A DNA stretch of 8,075 nucleotides, from contig CAMMLF010000070.1 in NCBI GenBank assembly GCA_946497585.1, positions 1 to 8,075 on the forward strand. The letters run 5' to 3'. The translations under genes and the position numbers were made by a program. Position 1 is the stretch's first letter. Every line of letters starts with the position of its first letter. The DNA comes from an uncultured Clostridium sp. GTDB taxonomy: Bacteria > Bacillota > Clostridia > TANB77 > CAG-508. Below the pieces are notes generated by a model. The model saw nothing but the letters and a program-made list of their open reading frames with translations. It searched no databases and was not told where the DNA came from. Positions 1 to 5,163 of the stretch are shown one piece after another.

Positions 1-29
1 AAGAGAATTTGGAGAAATCCAAAAGTTAT

Positions 30-72
30 AAATTATGCTATTTTTCAATAAAAATGAAGAATAGCATAATTT
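30..72 (+). terminator. Long AT-rich hairpin, probable intrinsic terminator or operator
   Basis: Bases 30-42 are the exact reverse complement of 60-72. Pairing continues inward to 47/55 with one G-U wobble, giving an 18-bp stem and a 7-base loop. A run of six T covers 70-75, so on the + strand the hairpin looks like a rho-independent terminator for a gene left of the window. The stem contains TATGCTA, which recurs at 99-105. That leaves open a role as an operator or replication-control site for the rep gene downstream. Stem and T run are read directly; the function is inferred. Confidence 0.6.
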
Positions 73-111
73 TTTACATTCTATAAAATTCTAAAAAATA
101 TGCTAAGTTTC

Positions 112-175
112 TTCAACAAAAAATTTCAACAAAATTTTTCAAGTTCAAAAAAAGTTTCAACAATATTTCAACAAA
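112..175 (+). repeat. Cluster of TTTCAACAAA-like direct repeats upstream of rep
   Basis: The core TTCAACAA occurs at 112-119, 125-132, 156-163 and 167-174, with degenerate copies (TTCAAGTT at 138, TTCAAAAA at 144) between. Most spacings are 11-13 bases, about one helical turn, so a bound protein would sit on one face of the DNA. The cluster ends 65 bp before the rep start codon. This fits an iteron or operator array for the initiator or another regulator. The strong AT bias of the region makes chance similarity a real alternative. A perfect 10-bp palindrome, TTTAGCTAAA, follows at 181-190. Confidence 0.45.
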
Positions 176-240
176 GGTTTTTTAGCTAAATATCAATATT
201 TTCAAAGTTCTTCATATTACAAAGAAAGGAGAACTTGCCT

Positions 241-804
241 ATGGAATTTATCCCATATAAAGCTAATGAATGTTTTGAACATCTATATTATCAAATACCA
301 ATGGAATTGTTTTTCAATAAAAATTATAAAGACAAATTGAATTCAGATAGCAAAATCCTTTATGGATTTCTATTAAATAGGCTAACTTTATCTATAAAAA
401 ATAATTGGTTAGATGAAGAAGGAAATGTATTTTTAATATTTACTAGAAAAGAAGTTCAAGAATTATTAAATTTATCTGATAAGACAGTTACAAAAGCATT
501 TAAACAATTGAGTGATTGTAAATTAATATATGAGAAAAAACAAGGCTCTACTAAACCTAATTTGATTTATGTAGGTAAAATAGAACATGATAAAAATCTT
601 ATACAAGTGATTCGTAAAAATTACGAGTCAAGAACCGTAAAATCTCCGAGTCATGACACGGAAAATTTACGACCTAACTATAATTATAATAATTATAACT
701 ATAGAGGAAAATCAAAAGGCAATTTTGCAAATTATGAGCAAAGACATTATGATAATTTAGATTTTTTATATGCAAATAATTTTAATGAAATATATGAAAA
801 TTAG
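241..804 (+). CDS. repA: Short RepA_N-type replication initiator protein
   Basis: This 187-residue protein should bind the element's origin and start its replication. Residues 16-112 match the N-terminal domain of RepA_N initiators (replication initiator protein A): YQIP at 17-20, then SDSKILYGFLLNRL, SIKNNW, FTRKEV and LSDKTVTKAFKQL (the helix-turn-helix, about 68-92), and a wing ending KPNLIYV. After residue 112 it becomes low-complexity (SRTVKSP, then NYNYNNYNY) and ends in a QRHYDNLDF tail typical of these proteins. RepA_N initiators of large plasmids are usually well over 300 residues, so the C-terminal part is much reduced. An in-frame TTG at 235 lies only 2 bases from the AAAGGAGA site (225-232), whereas ATG 241 has an 8-base gap, so I chose 241. 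The gene leads a + strand cluster with tnpV and a small helical gene. DNA repeats inside it are listed separately. Confidence 0.85.
   Translation: MEFIPYKANECFEHLYYQIPMELFFNKNYKDKLNSDSKILYGFLLNRLTLSIKNNWLDEEGNVFLIFTRKEVQELLNLSDKTVTKAFKQLSDCKLIYEKKQGSTKPNLIYVGKIEHDKNLIQVIRKNYESRTVKSPSHDTENLRPNYNYNNYNYRGKSKGNFANYEQRHYDNLDFLYANNFNEIYEN
613..681 (+). repeat. Three degenerate tandem 23-bp repeats inside rep (candidate oriV iterons)
   Basis: Units begin at 613 (CGTAAAAA), 636 (CGTAAAAT) and 659 (CGGAAAAT), exactly 23 bp apart. Units one and two agree at 17 of 23 positions, including CGTAAAA and CGAGTCA. Unit three keeps the first half (CG.AAAAT.T.CGA) and then diverges. Because 23 is not a multiple of three, each unit is read in a different frame, so the similarity is at DNA level rather than a protein repeat. 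RepA_N replicons such as pAD1 and pSK41 carry their origin as repeats inside the rep gene, at about this position. I read this as the initiator binding site. Confidence 0.55.
679..697. repeat. AT-only palindrome next to the rep repeats
   Basis: TATAATTAT (679-687) and ATAATTATA (689-697) are exact inverted repeats around one central A, and they contain no G or C. They follow directly after the 23-bp repeats and encode the odd NYNYNNYNY stretch of the initiator. An easily melted segment beside iterons is the usual layout of a DNA unwinding element. That role is inferred from position and composition. Confidence 0.4.
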
Positions 805-822
805 AAAAAGGAGAAGTTTGAT

Positions 823-1218
823 ATGGAAAATGAAGAATTAAAAGAAAGATTTATAGATAAAAAAACAGGAATTGAATATATAAGAAAAGGCGATTACTAC
901 TTTCCAAATTTAATTGATTCAGCGAGTGTAAAAGCAGTAGAACTTAGTAAATATGGAAAATTACGATTGAAATATTTACTGGAGCATAAGAAAGTAGAAT
1001 ATATTTGTTTATGGCTTGATAATAAGTTAAGAAGTCATTTATTAGAAACAGACAAAATAGCAAATGAAAGATTTAATTTGCTAATGAAACAGTTTATGGA
1101 GCAAGAAGATATAACTGAAGAATTAAAAGCTACTAATCAAATGGAATGGGTTAGATGCATGAACAATATTAAAAATTGTGTTGAAGAAATTATATTTAAA
1201 GAATTAATTTATGTTTAA
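823..1218 (+). CDS. tnpV: TnpV family protein
   Basis: This 131-residue protein matches the TnpV family, first seen in the clostridial mobilisable transposon Tn4451 group and common on Firmicute mobile elements. Its biochemical role is not known. Family marks visible are KYGKLRLKYLLEHKK (about 43-57), a central LRSHLLETDKIANERF helix, ITEELKATNQMEWVRCMNN (about 97-115), and a closing EEIIFKELIY. It is soluble, helical and full length for the family. AAGGAG at 808-813 lies 9 bases before the ATG. It starts 18 bases after rep, and its TAA touches the next gene, so the three genes probably share a transcript. The name does not make it a transposase; no DDE or recombinase motif is present. Confidence 0.85.
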   Translation: MENEELKERFIDKKTGIEYIRKGDYYFPNLIDSASVKAVELSKYGKLRLKYLLEHKKVEYICLWLDNKLRSHLLETDKIANERFNLLMKQFMEQEDITEELKATNQMEWVRCMNNIKNCVEEIIFKELIYV

Positions 1219-1232
1219 TGGAGGAAAAGATT

Positions 1233-1559
1233 ATGGAAAAAATAGAAACTTTTTATGAAGAATATGAAGATATGTTTGAAGAATATTTAGAAGATATTAG
1301 AAGAAATTTAAGAAATACAAATAAAGAATATATAAAATTACAGAAGGAATTTCATAAATTTATGGACGAAAATGAAAATCTAGTTTGGGTTCTAGAAGGA
1401 GATATTAAAGATAGAAATTTATCAAATGAAGAGTGTTTTGCACTTTCAAAATTAGTAGAAATTTATACTGATATGCAATCAATAGAAGAAAAAGAAATCT
1501 TCTTTTTAGGGTGTAAAGAGGCTTACTTTTTATTCAAAAAAATAGGAGTTTTAAAGTGA
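1233..1559 (+). CDS. Small acidic helical protein, DUF6664-like
   Basis: This 108-residue protein of unknown function is highly charged and mostly predicted helix. An acidic start (ETFYEEYEDMFEEYLEDI) leads to a heptad-rich segment, and it ends KEIFFLGCKEAYFLFKKIGVL. That ending resembles the small DUF6664-type proteins that accompany rep, TnpV and relaxase genes on Firmicute elements; I hold that family call loosely. An upstream ATG at 1218 overlaps the tnpV stop by one base. However, GGAGG at 1220-1224 sits 8 bases before ATG 1233, so the latter is the better start. The tight packing behind tnpV points to translation from the same message. No membrane segment, metal site or DNA-binding motif is evident. 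Confidence 0.65.
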   Translation: MEKIETFYEEYEDMFEEYLEDIRRNLRNTNKEYIKLQKEFHKFMDENENLVWVLEGDIKDRNLSNEECFALSKLVEIYTDMQSIEEKEIFFLGCKEAYFLFKKIGVLK

Positions 1560-1580
1560 GTACTTTCTAAATTTCTTGAA

Positions 1581-1650
1581 TATGCAAGCAACGTATTTGT
1601 ACTCACGCATGCAAATACACATAAGAATGGGACAAGTCCCAAACCCAAAT
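1581..1650 (+). other. Candidate origin of transfer (oriT)
   Basis: The 117-bp gap before mobC holds two inverted repeats in a row. GTATTTGTA (1593-1601) pairs with TGCAAATAC (1610-1618) around an 8-base loop, with one G-T pair. Ten bases further, TGGGAC (1628-1633) and GTCCCA (1636-1641) flank AA, followed by AACCC. ATGCAA also occurs as a direct repeat at 1582 and 1609. Inverted repeats beside a G/C-rich core, directly upstream of mobC and the relaxase, are the expected layout of a MOBP oriT. The stretch is richer in G+C than its surroundings. The exact nick site cannot be read from sequence alone. Confidence 0.6.
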
Positions 1651-1676
1651 AAAAAAATAGAAAGCGAGATGAAAAA

Positions 1677-2042
1677 GTGAGAACTAGAAATATAAAAATC
1701 AACGTATTTTTAAATGAAGATGAAAAAAGAATTTTTGATGAGAAAGTCAAAAAGTCTGGATTAAATAAGTCAGAATTTTTTAGAAAAATAATTTTAGATT
1801 ATAAGTTAAAAGAACAACCAGATGAAAGATTTTATGAAATACTTTCTCAATTAAGAGGTATGGCAAATAACTTAAATCAAATGGCAAGAACTTACAACAG
1901 ATATCAAGGTTATATGAGAGAAGATAAGTTTACTCCATTACTACATCAAATACGAGATTTAGTTTTAAGTTTAGAGCAAGTATATCTTCTACCCCAAAAG
2001 AAAGGAACTTTATATGGCAACAACAAAACTATGGAAATTTAA
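1677..2042 (+). CDS. mobC: MobC-like relaxosome accessory protein
   Basis: This 121-residue protein should bind oriT and help the relaxase reach its nick site. The N-terminus (IKINVFLNEDEKRIFDEKV, then SGLNKSEFFRKIIL, about residues 5-39) is a ribbon-helix-helix DNA-binding fold. The second half, with ILSQLRGMANNLNQMART and a closing LEQVYLLP helix, is the standard MobC/relaxosome region. The length is typical. It starts with GTG; a weak site, AAAGCGAG (1661-1668), lies 8 bases upstream, and no in-frame ATG precedes the conserved domain. It lies directly after the oriT candidate, and its last 29 bases overlap the relaxase gene in another frame, which suggests coupled translation. A tiny reading frame, ATG AAA AAG TGA (1669-1680), overlaps the start. 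Confidence 0.8.
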   Translation: MRTRNIKINVFLNEDEKRIFDEKVKKSGLNKSEFFRKIILDYKLKEQPDERFYEILSQLRGMANNLNQMARTYNRYQGYMREDKFTPLLHQIRDLVLSLEQVYLLPQKKGTLYGNNKTMEI

Positions 2043-3306
2043 AAGTAGATTAGATAGGTTGATAGATTATGCAATTAATGGAGAAAAGACCGAGAATAAA
2101 CTATATGTATCAGGTATAAATTGTATGCCAGATACAGCCTTCTATGAAATGACTAATGTGAAAAAGCAATTTTTTAAAACTGGTGGGATAGAATGTTATC
2201 ATGGCTATCAATCATTTGTAAAAGGAGAAGTTACAGCAGAAAAAGCACATGAAATTGGAGTAAAACTTGCTGAAGAAATATGGGGAGACAAATTTCAAGT
2301 AGTTGTCACAACACACTTAAATACAGACAATATACACAACCATTTTGTACTAAATTCTGTTTCATTTATAGATGGTAAACGATTTTGTAATACCAAAAAA
2401 GATTATGCGATAATGAGAAATACTTCTGATAAGCTTTGTGAAGAATATGGATTAAGTATATTAAAGCACAAATATCAAAATGATAGATATAATAAATTTG
2501 CTACAAGCAGTCTTTATAAAGAACTAATGAAAGATAGTATTGATTATGCAATAACAAATGCTAGGGATTATAATGAATTTATTAAAATATTACAGGATTT
2601 AGATTATATTGTTACTGAAAAGAACAATACATTATCTATTAGGCGAGAACCTTATAAAAGAAATACGAGAATTGAAAGACAATTTGGTAATCAATATTCA
2701 AAAGAAAATATTTATAAAAGAATTTTAGAAACACAGCCTGAATTTCCATATTTTCCAGAGCCATATTTACTGATTAATAAGACTTATGAAAATTATAATA
2801 ATGAAAAACAGAAATGTTTGCAATTTAAAGACTCTATTTCATATTTAATATTTCATTATGAGAAATTATTCGGCATCAATACAGAAAATGTCTTAAAATC
2901 CAATATAACGAAAATGACGCCAGAATTATTAAATGAAATTAAGAAAATGGATGAATTTTCTAAACAAGTTAGATTTGTATGTAAAAATAACATCAATACG
3001 GAACAAGAATTAATTAATCATCAAAAATCTGCTTATGAGAAAATTAATCCACTAAAAAGTGAAAGAGAGAATTTGTGGAGAAAGCACAAAAGAGCTAAAA
3101 CAGAAGATGAAAAGGAAACTATAGAAAATAAAATTATAGAAGTTTCTAAAAAAATCACACCACTTGCTGAAGAAATAAGACTTTGTGATAATATTTTTAA
3201 AAGGTTGGAAAAAATAAAGAAATTTGAACTTCATCAAAAGTTAGAGGAAGAAAAAATACAAATAGAAAAAGAAACCAAAAAGAAATCTAAAACTAAAATA
3301 AGATGA
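2014..3306 (+). CDS. MobP-type relaxase (relaxase/mobilization nuclease domain)
   Basis: This 430-residue relaxase should nick oriT, bind covalently to the 5' end and lead the strand into a recipient through a conjugation machine supplied by another element. The N-terminal domain (about 1-160) shows the likely catalytic Tyr19 in LIDYAINGEKT, then YHGYQSFVKGE (62-72). The metal-binding histidines are His101, His108 and His110 in THLNTDNIHNHFVLN. This is the Firmicute branch of the VirD2-like relaxase family. The middle (about 165-290) is less conserved. The C-terminal third is lysine- and glutamate-rich predicted coiled coil (about 300-425), usual for these proteins. AAAGGAA at 2001-2007 precedes the ATG, inside mobC. 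No coupling protein or T4SS gene is present, so the element is mobilisable rather than self-transmissible as far as this window shows. Confidence 0.88.
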   Translation: MATTKLWKFKSRLDRLIDYAINGEKTENKLYVSGINCMPDTAFYEMTNVKKQFFKTGGIECYHGYQSFVKGEVTAEKAHEIGVKLAEEIWGDKFQVVVTTHLNTDNIHNHFVLNSVSFIDGKRFCNTKKDYAIMRNTSDKLCEEYGLSILKHKYQNDRYNKFATSSLYKELMKDSIDYAITNARDYNEFIKILQDLDYIVTEKNNTLSIRREPYKRNTRIERQFGNQYSKENIYKRILETQPEFPYFPEPYLLINKTYENYNNEKQKCLQFKDSISYLIFHYEKLFGINTENVLKSNITKMTPELLNEIKKMDEFSKQVRFVCKNNINTEQELINHQKSAYEKINPLKSERENLWRKHKRAKTEDEKETIENKIIEVSKKITPLAEEIRLCDNIFKRLEKIKKFELHQKLEEEKIQIEKETKKKSKTKIR

Positions 3307-3308
3307 AA

Positions 3309-3332
3309 AACTGTTTATATTCTTAAACAGTT
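3309..3332 (-). terminator. Hairpin with T run, terminator facing the - strand operon
   Basis: AACTGTTTA (3309-3317) and TAAACAGTT (3324-3332) are perfect 9-bp arms around a 6-base loop. Read on the - strand, the stem runs into five T's in a row (3310-3306), the form of an intrinsic terminator for the leftward operon. On the + strand it starts 2 bases after the relaxase stop but lacks a T run, so it would end relaxase transcripts less well. Confidence 0.6.
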
Positions 3333-3357
3333 CCTACACATATAAAATGAAAATTTG

Positions 3358-3381
3358 AAGGAGTAGTTTAGTCTACTCCTT
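3358..3381. terminator. Hairpin between convergent genes, probable terminator
   Basis: AAGGAGTAG (3358-3366) and CTACTCCTT (3373-3381) are perfect 9-bp arms around a 6-base loop. It begins 5 bases after the TIR gene's stop on the - strand and is followed there by CAAATTTTCATTTT, a loose T-rich tail. With the hairpin at 3309-3332 it makes a double terminator between the relaxase and the cargo operon. One strand of the stem contains AAGGAG, but no gene start follows it. Confidence 0.6.
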
Positions 3382-3386
3382 AGTTA

Positions 3387-3785
3387 TTATAATGAGATAT
3401 TTCTTATGGCACTTACTATTGAATCTGTATTCCACCTTACAATTCTATCAGCAGAATTCTTAACTTTTGCTGATGTTTTTTCTGAGCCCCAAGGTTCAAT
3501 AGCTAAAATTGGTTTATTTAAGTTTTGTGCTATTTCTATTTCTTTATCAATCCATTTACTATATGATGAATATACTCCTGCAAGAATTAAAACAACACTG
3601 GCATGTCTTATTTGTTCTTCTATTGCATTATATAGTTCTCTATCATTATTGGCATTATGTATAGGATCATCTTTAGGCACGGAATAATTTTTATAACTAA
3701 AATAACTTGCGTTATTTAGTAATTTTGTTAAATCTTCATATGTATTATTATATGTCCATGAATGACTTATAAATAGATTATACAT
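3387..3785 (-). CDS. ThsB-like TIR domain protein (DUF1863 family), probable NAD-derived signal synthase
   Basis: This 132-residue protein is essentially one TIR domain of the Thoeris ThsB type. In Thoeris, ThsB senses phage and turns NAD+ into a cyclic ADP-ribose-like signal that activates an effector. Marks visible: NLFISHSW (3-10), an NYSVPKDDP stretch (33-41), VVLILAGVY (64-72), then YSKWIDKEIEIA. There Glu82 lines up with the catalytic glutamate of TIR NADases (the KEI of SARM1). It continues KPILAIEPWG (91-100) and WNTDSIVSAIR (118-128), also family signatures. A GTG at 3794 would add MKK, but AAAGGA (3801-3796) is only 1 base from it and 10 from ATG 3785, so I prefer the ATG. It is last in the operon, 17 bases after the membrane protein gene. 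No SIR2-SLOG or TM-macro ThsA is in the window. Confidence 0.82.
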   Translation of the reverse strand: MYNLFISHSWTYNNTYEDLTKLLNNASYFSYKNYSVPKDDPIHNANNDRELYNAIEEQIRHASVVLILAGVYSSYSKWIDKEIEIAQNLNKPILAIEPWGSEKTSAKVKNSADRIVRWNTDSIVSAIRNISL

Positions 3786-3802
3786 CTTTTTCACATCCTT
3801 TC

Positions 3803-4201
3803 TTAAAAAATTTTTATTATGAATAATGCTATATATAATAAAGCAAAAATTCCTGAACTTATTTTTTCATACACCGTTAGTGGTGTTAGAATTGATATTC
3901 TTTTCCATTCTTCTTTATATAATTTACCATATTCACTTTCATTTATAATATCAAATTTTACTTTATTTCTTTTTGAGTAATTGGAAATTGTAAAAAACCA
4001 TATAGTACAGATGATTAATCCAACTATTAATACAACTAAATTATGTCTAAAATCTAAATTTTGTGTGCAAATATATGAAATAAAGGCTAAATTTATGGTT
4101 AGATATATATTGTTTTGAGTAATTCTTCTATCACTGTTCTTTTCAGCTGATTCAATAAATATTTTGTATTGTTCTAGTTCAATTTCTTTTTGATCATTCA
4201 T
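3803..4201 (-). CDS. RipA-like small multi-pass membrane protein, candidate effector
   Basis: This 132-residue membrane protein resembles the RipA family of octameric inner-membrane proteins. A soluble helical start (ELEQYKIFIESAEKNSDRR, 8-26) is followed by hydrophobic segments at about 32-46, 55-73 and 115-132. A charged loop between them carries VKFDIINESEYGKLYKEEW (81-99), which is the family pattern KF.vI.E...EW. The N-terminal ISAxR-like helix plus paired membrane segments also recalls SLATT-type 2TM effectors of nucleotide-signal systems. The reading frame is open up to 4252, but AAGGTG lies 9 bases before ATG 4201, so I start there. It lies between the DUF6414-like and TIR genes, 34 and 17 bases away. 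Its oligomeric membrane family makes it the natural effector partner for the TIR enzyme. Family call moderate; effector role inferred. Confidence 0.65.
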   Translation of the reverse strand: MNDQKEIELEQYKIFIESAEKNSDRRITQNNIYLTINLAFISYICTQNLDFRHNLVVLIVGLIICTIWFFTISNYSKRNKVKFDIINESEYGKLYKEEWKRISILTPLTVYEKISSGIFALLYIALFIIKIF

Positions 4202-4235
4202 TTTTATTTTCACCTTCTTCTTGAACTTTTTTATA

Positions 4236-5159
4236 TTATATACAAATTGCAATAGGCATTATTACTATAGTCTTTCCTTGTACAGTATCTTTAAATTCTT
4301 GAAAATTAATATTAGGTATAGAGTTTAAAGATTCTTTTACTTCTTTAAATGTATTTGGATCGTATAATCCTACTGCATTTTCTCGATTTAAAAGTATACT
4401 TTCTCCTTCTGGTATTATCTCTAATACTTTTCCTATAATTTTAAATTTACCATTTTTTATTTCTGAATAATCACTATTTATAAAATAATCTTTGTTTAGC
4501 TTAACGACGAGTTCTTTTTCCTCTAATTTACAAATACCATATTTTACATTATTATTTTCATTTACCAAAGCCTTTAATGTATTTTCTATAGGTTTTTTCA
4601 TGTTAGAAAGTGGACTCCTTTTTATAGTTTTCTTCGAATCAATTGAAGAAAAACTAGAAAAAGCTTCTGTAATGTCAATAACTTTATCGAGAGTTTCAAA
4701 AAATTCAACAATTGTATTTAATTCAATGTTAGATTTTATTTCTACGAAATCTCCACTGTCAACAGTATCTAAATCTGATAAATTTTCTAATTTAGTAATC
4801 TTTTTATTTTCATTTAAATACTGGTATACTTGCATAAATAAAGAAGTTGGAGTATGTGTTTTTTTATAAGATTTTTCATTATTATTATCATTAGATGTTT
4901 TTGTATTTATTTCTCCATCCAAATTAGCTTGTATCAACGCAAAGTCGTTATTAGTACCAAGAGTTGCTTTTATATTTGCATCTTGTTCATTACTATTTCC
5001 TATTTTGTCCTTAATTTCAAAGAATTCTGTAAATCCATCATTTTTTATTGCTAAAATATCATATACAAATCTTTGATTAAGATATAGTGGCAATATAAAA
5101 TCGGTTACAAATTTTTTACTTTCATTTTCTATTTTGTTTTTTTCTTTTTTTCTAAACAT
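4236..5159 (-). CDS. DUF6414-like protein of unknown function
   Basis: This 307-residue, probably soluble protein has no known activity. After a lysine-rich start it has LPLYLNQRFVYDILAIKNDGF (positions 23-43), a polar variable region, HTPTSLFMQVYQYL, a segment beginning DSGDFVEIK, and a C-terminal part with GKFKIIGKVLEIIPEGESI. It ends in a hydrophobic strand, IVIMPIAICI. The order YLNQ...D.LA...GF, then HTP.SLF, then GDFVE, then F...GKV, then a P.AI end is how I remember DUF6414 proteins, several of which lie in defence-rich regions; this assignment is from memory. An ATG at 5171 overlaps the restriction gene but directly abuts AAGGA, while ATG 5159 has an 11-base gap, so I use 5159. No catalytic motif, signal peptide or clear membrane helix is seen. 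It could be a sensor or regulator for the two genes that follow. Confidence 0.6.
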   Translation of the reverse strand: MFRKKEKNKIENESKKFVTDFILPLYLNQRFVYDILAIKNDGFTEFFEIKDKIGNSNEQDANIKATLGTNNDFALIQANLDGEINTKTSNDNNNEKSYKKTHTPTSLFMQVYQYLNENKKITKLENLSDLDTVDSGDFVEIKSNIELNTIVEFFETLDKVIDITEAFSSFSSIDSKKTIKRSPLSNMKKPIENTLKALVNENNNVKYGICKLEEKELVVKLNKDYFINSDYSEIKNGKFKIIGKVLEIIPEGESILLNRENAVGLYDPNTFKEVKESLNSIPNINFQEFKDTVQGKTIVIMPIAICI

Positions 5160-5163
5160 ATTT

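Noticed and set aside
73..104. Possible rep promoter (TTTACA at 73-78 and TATGCT at 99-104)
   Set aside because: The 20-base spacing is too long, and in sequence this AT-rich many chance matches to -35 and -10 boxes occur, so it is not listed.
823..1218. TnpV as a transposase
   Set aside because: Despite the name it has no DDE, serine or tyrosine recombinase motif; only family membership is claimed.
1598..1626. Possible mobC promoter (TTGTAC then ATAAGA) within the oriT candidate
   Set aside because: The -10 match is poor; the segment is better explained by the inverted repeats.
1523..1750. 75-codon open frame on the - strand across the mobC upstream region
   Set aside because: It runs antisense to the oriT candidate and the mobC start, is a phenylalanine- and leucine-rich mirror of AT-rich sequence, and has no convincing ribosome binding site or family pattern.
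3406..3687. 93-codon open frame on the + strand opposite the TIR gene
   Set aside because: It is the complement of a well-recognised TIR domain and has no homology pattern of its own.
4492..5054. Two hydrophobic + strand frames opposite the DUF6414-like gene
   Set aside because: They are antisense shadows; their F/I/S-rich content reflects complemented lysine, asparagine and glutamate codons.
3387..5159. Complete known Thoeris system
   Set aside because: No SIR2-SLOG or TM-macro ThsA is present, and the DUF6414-like protein shows no NADase or macro-domain motifs.
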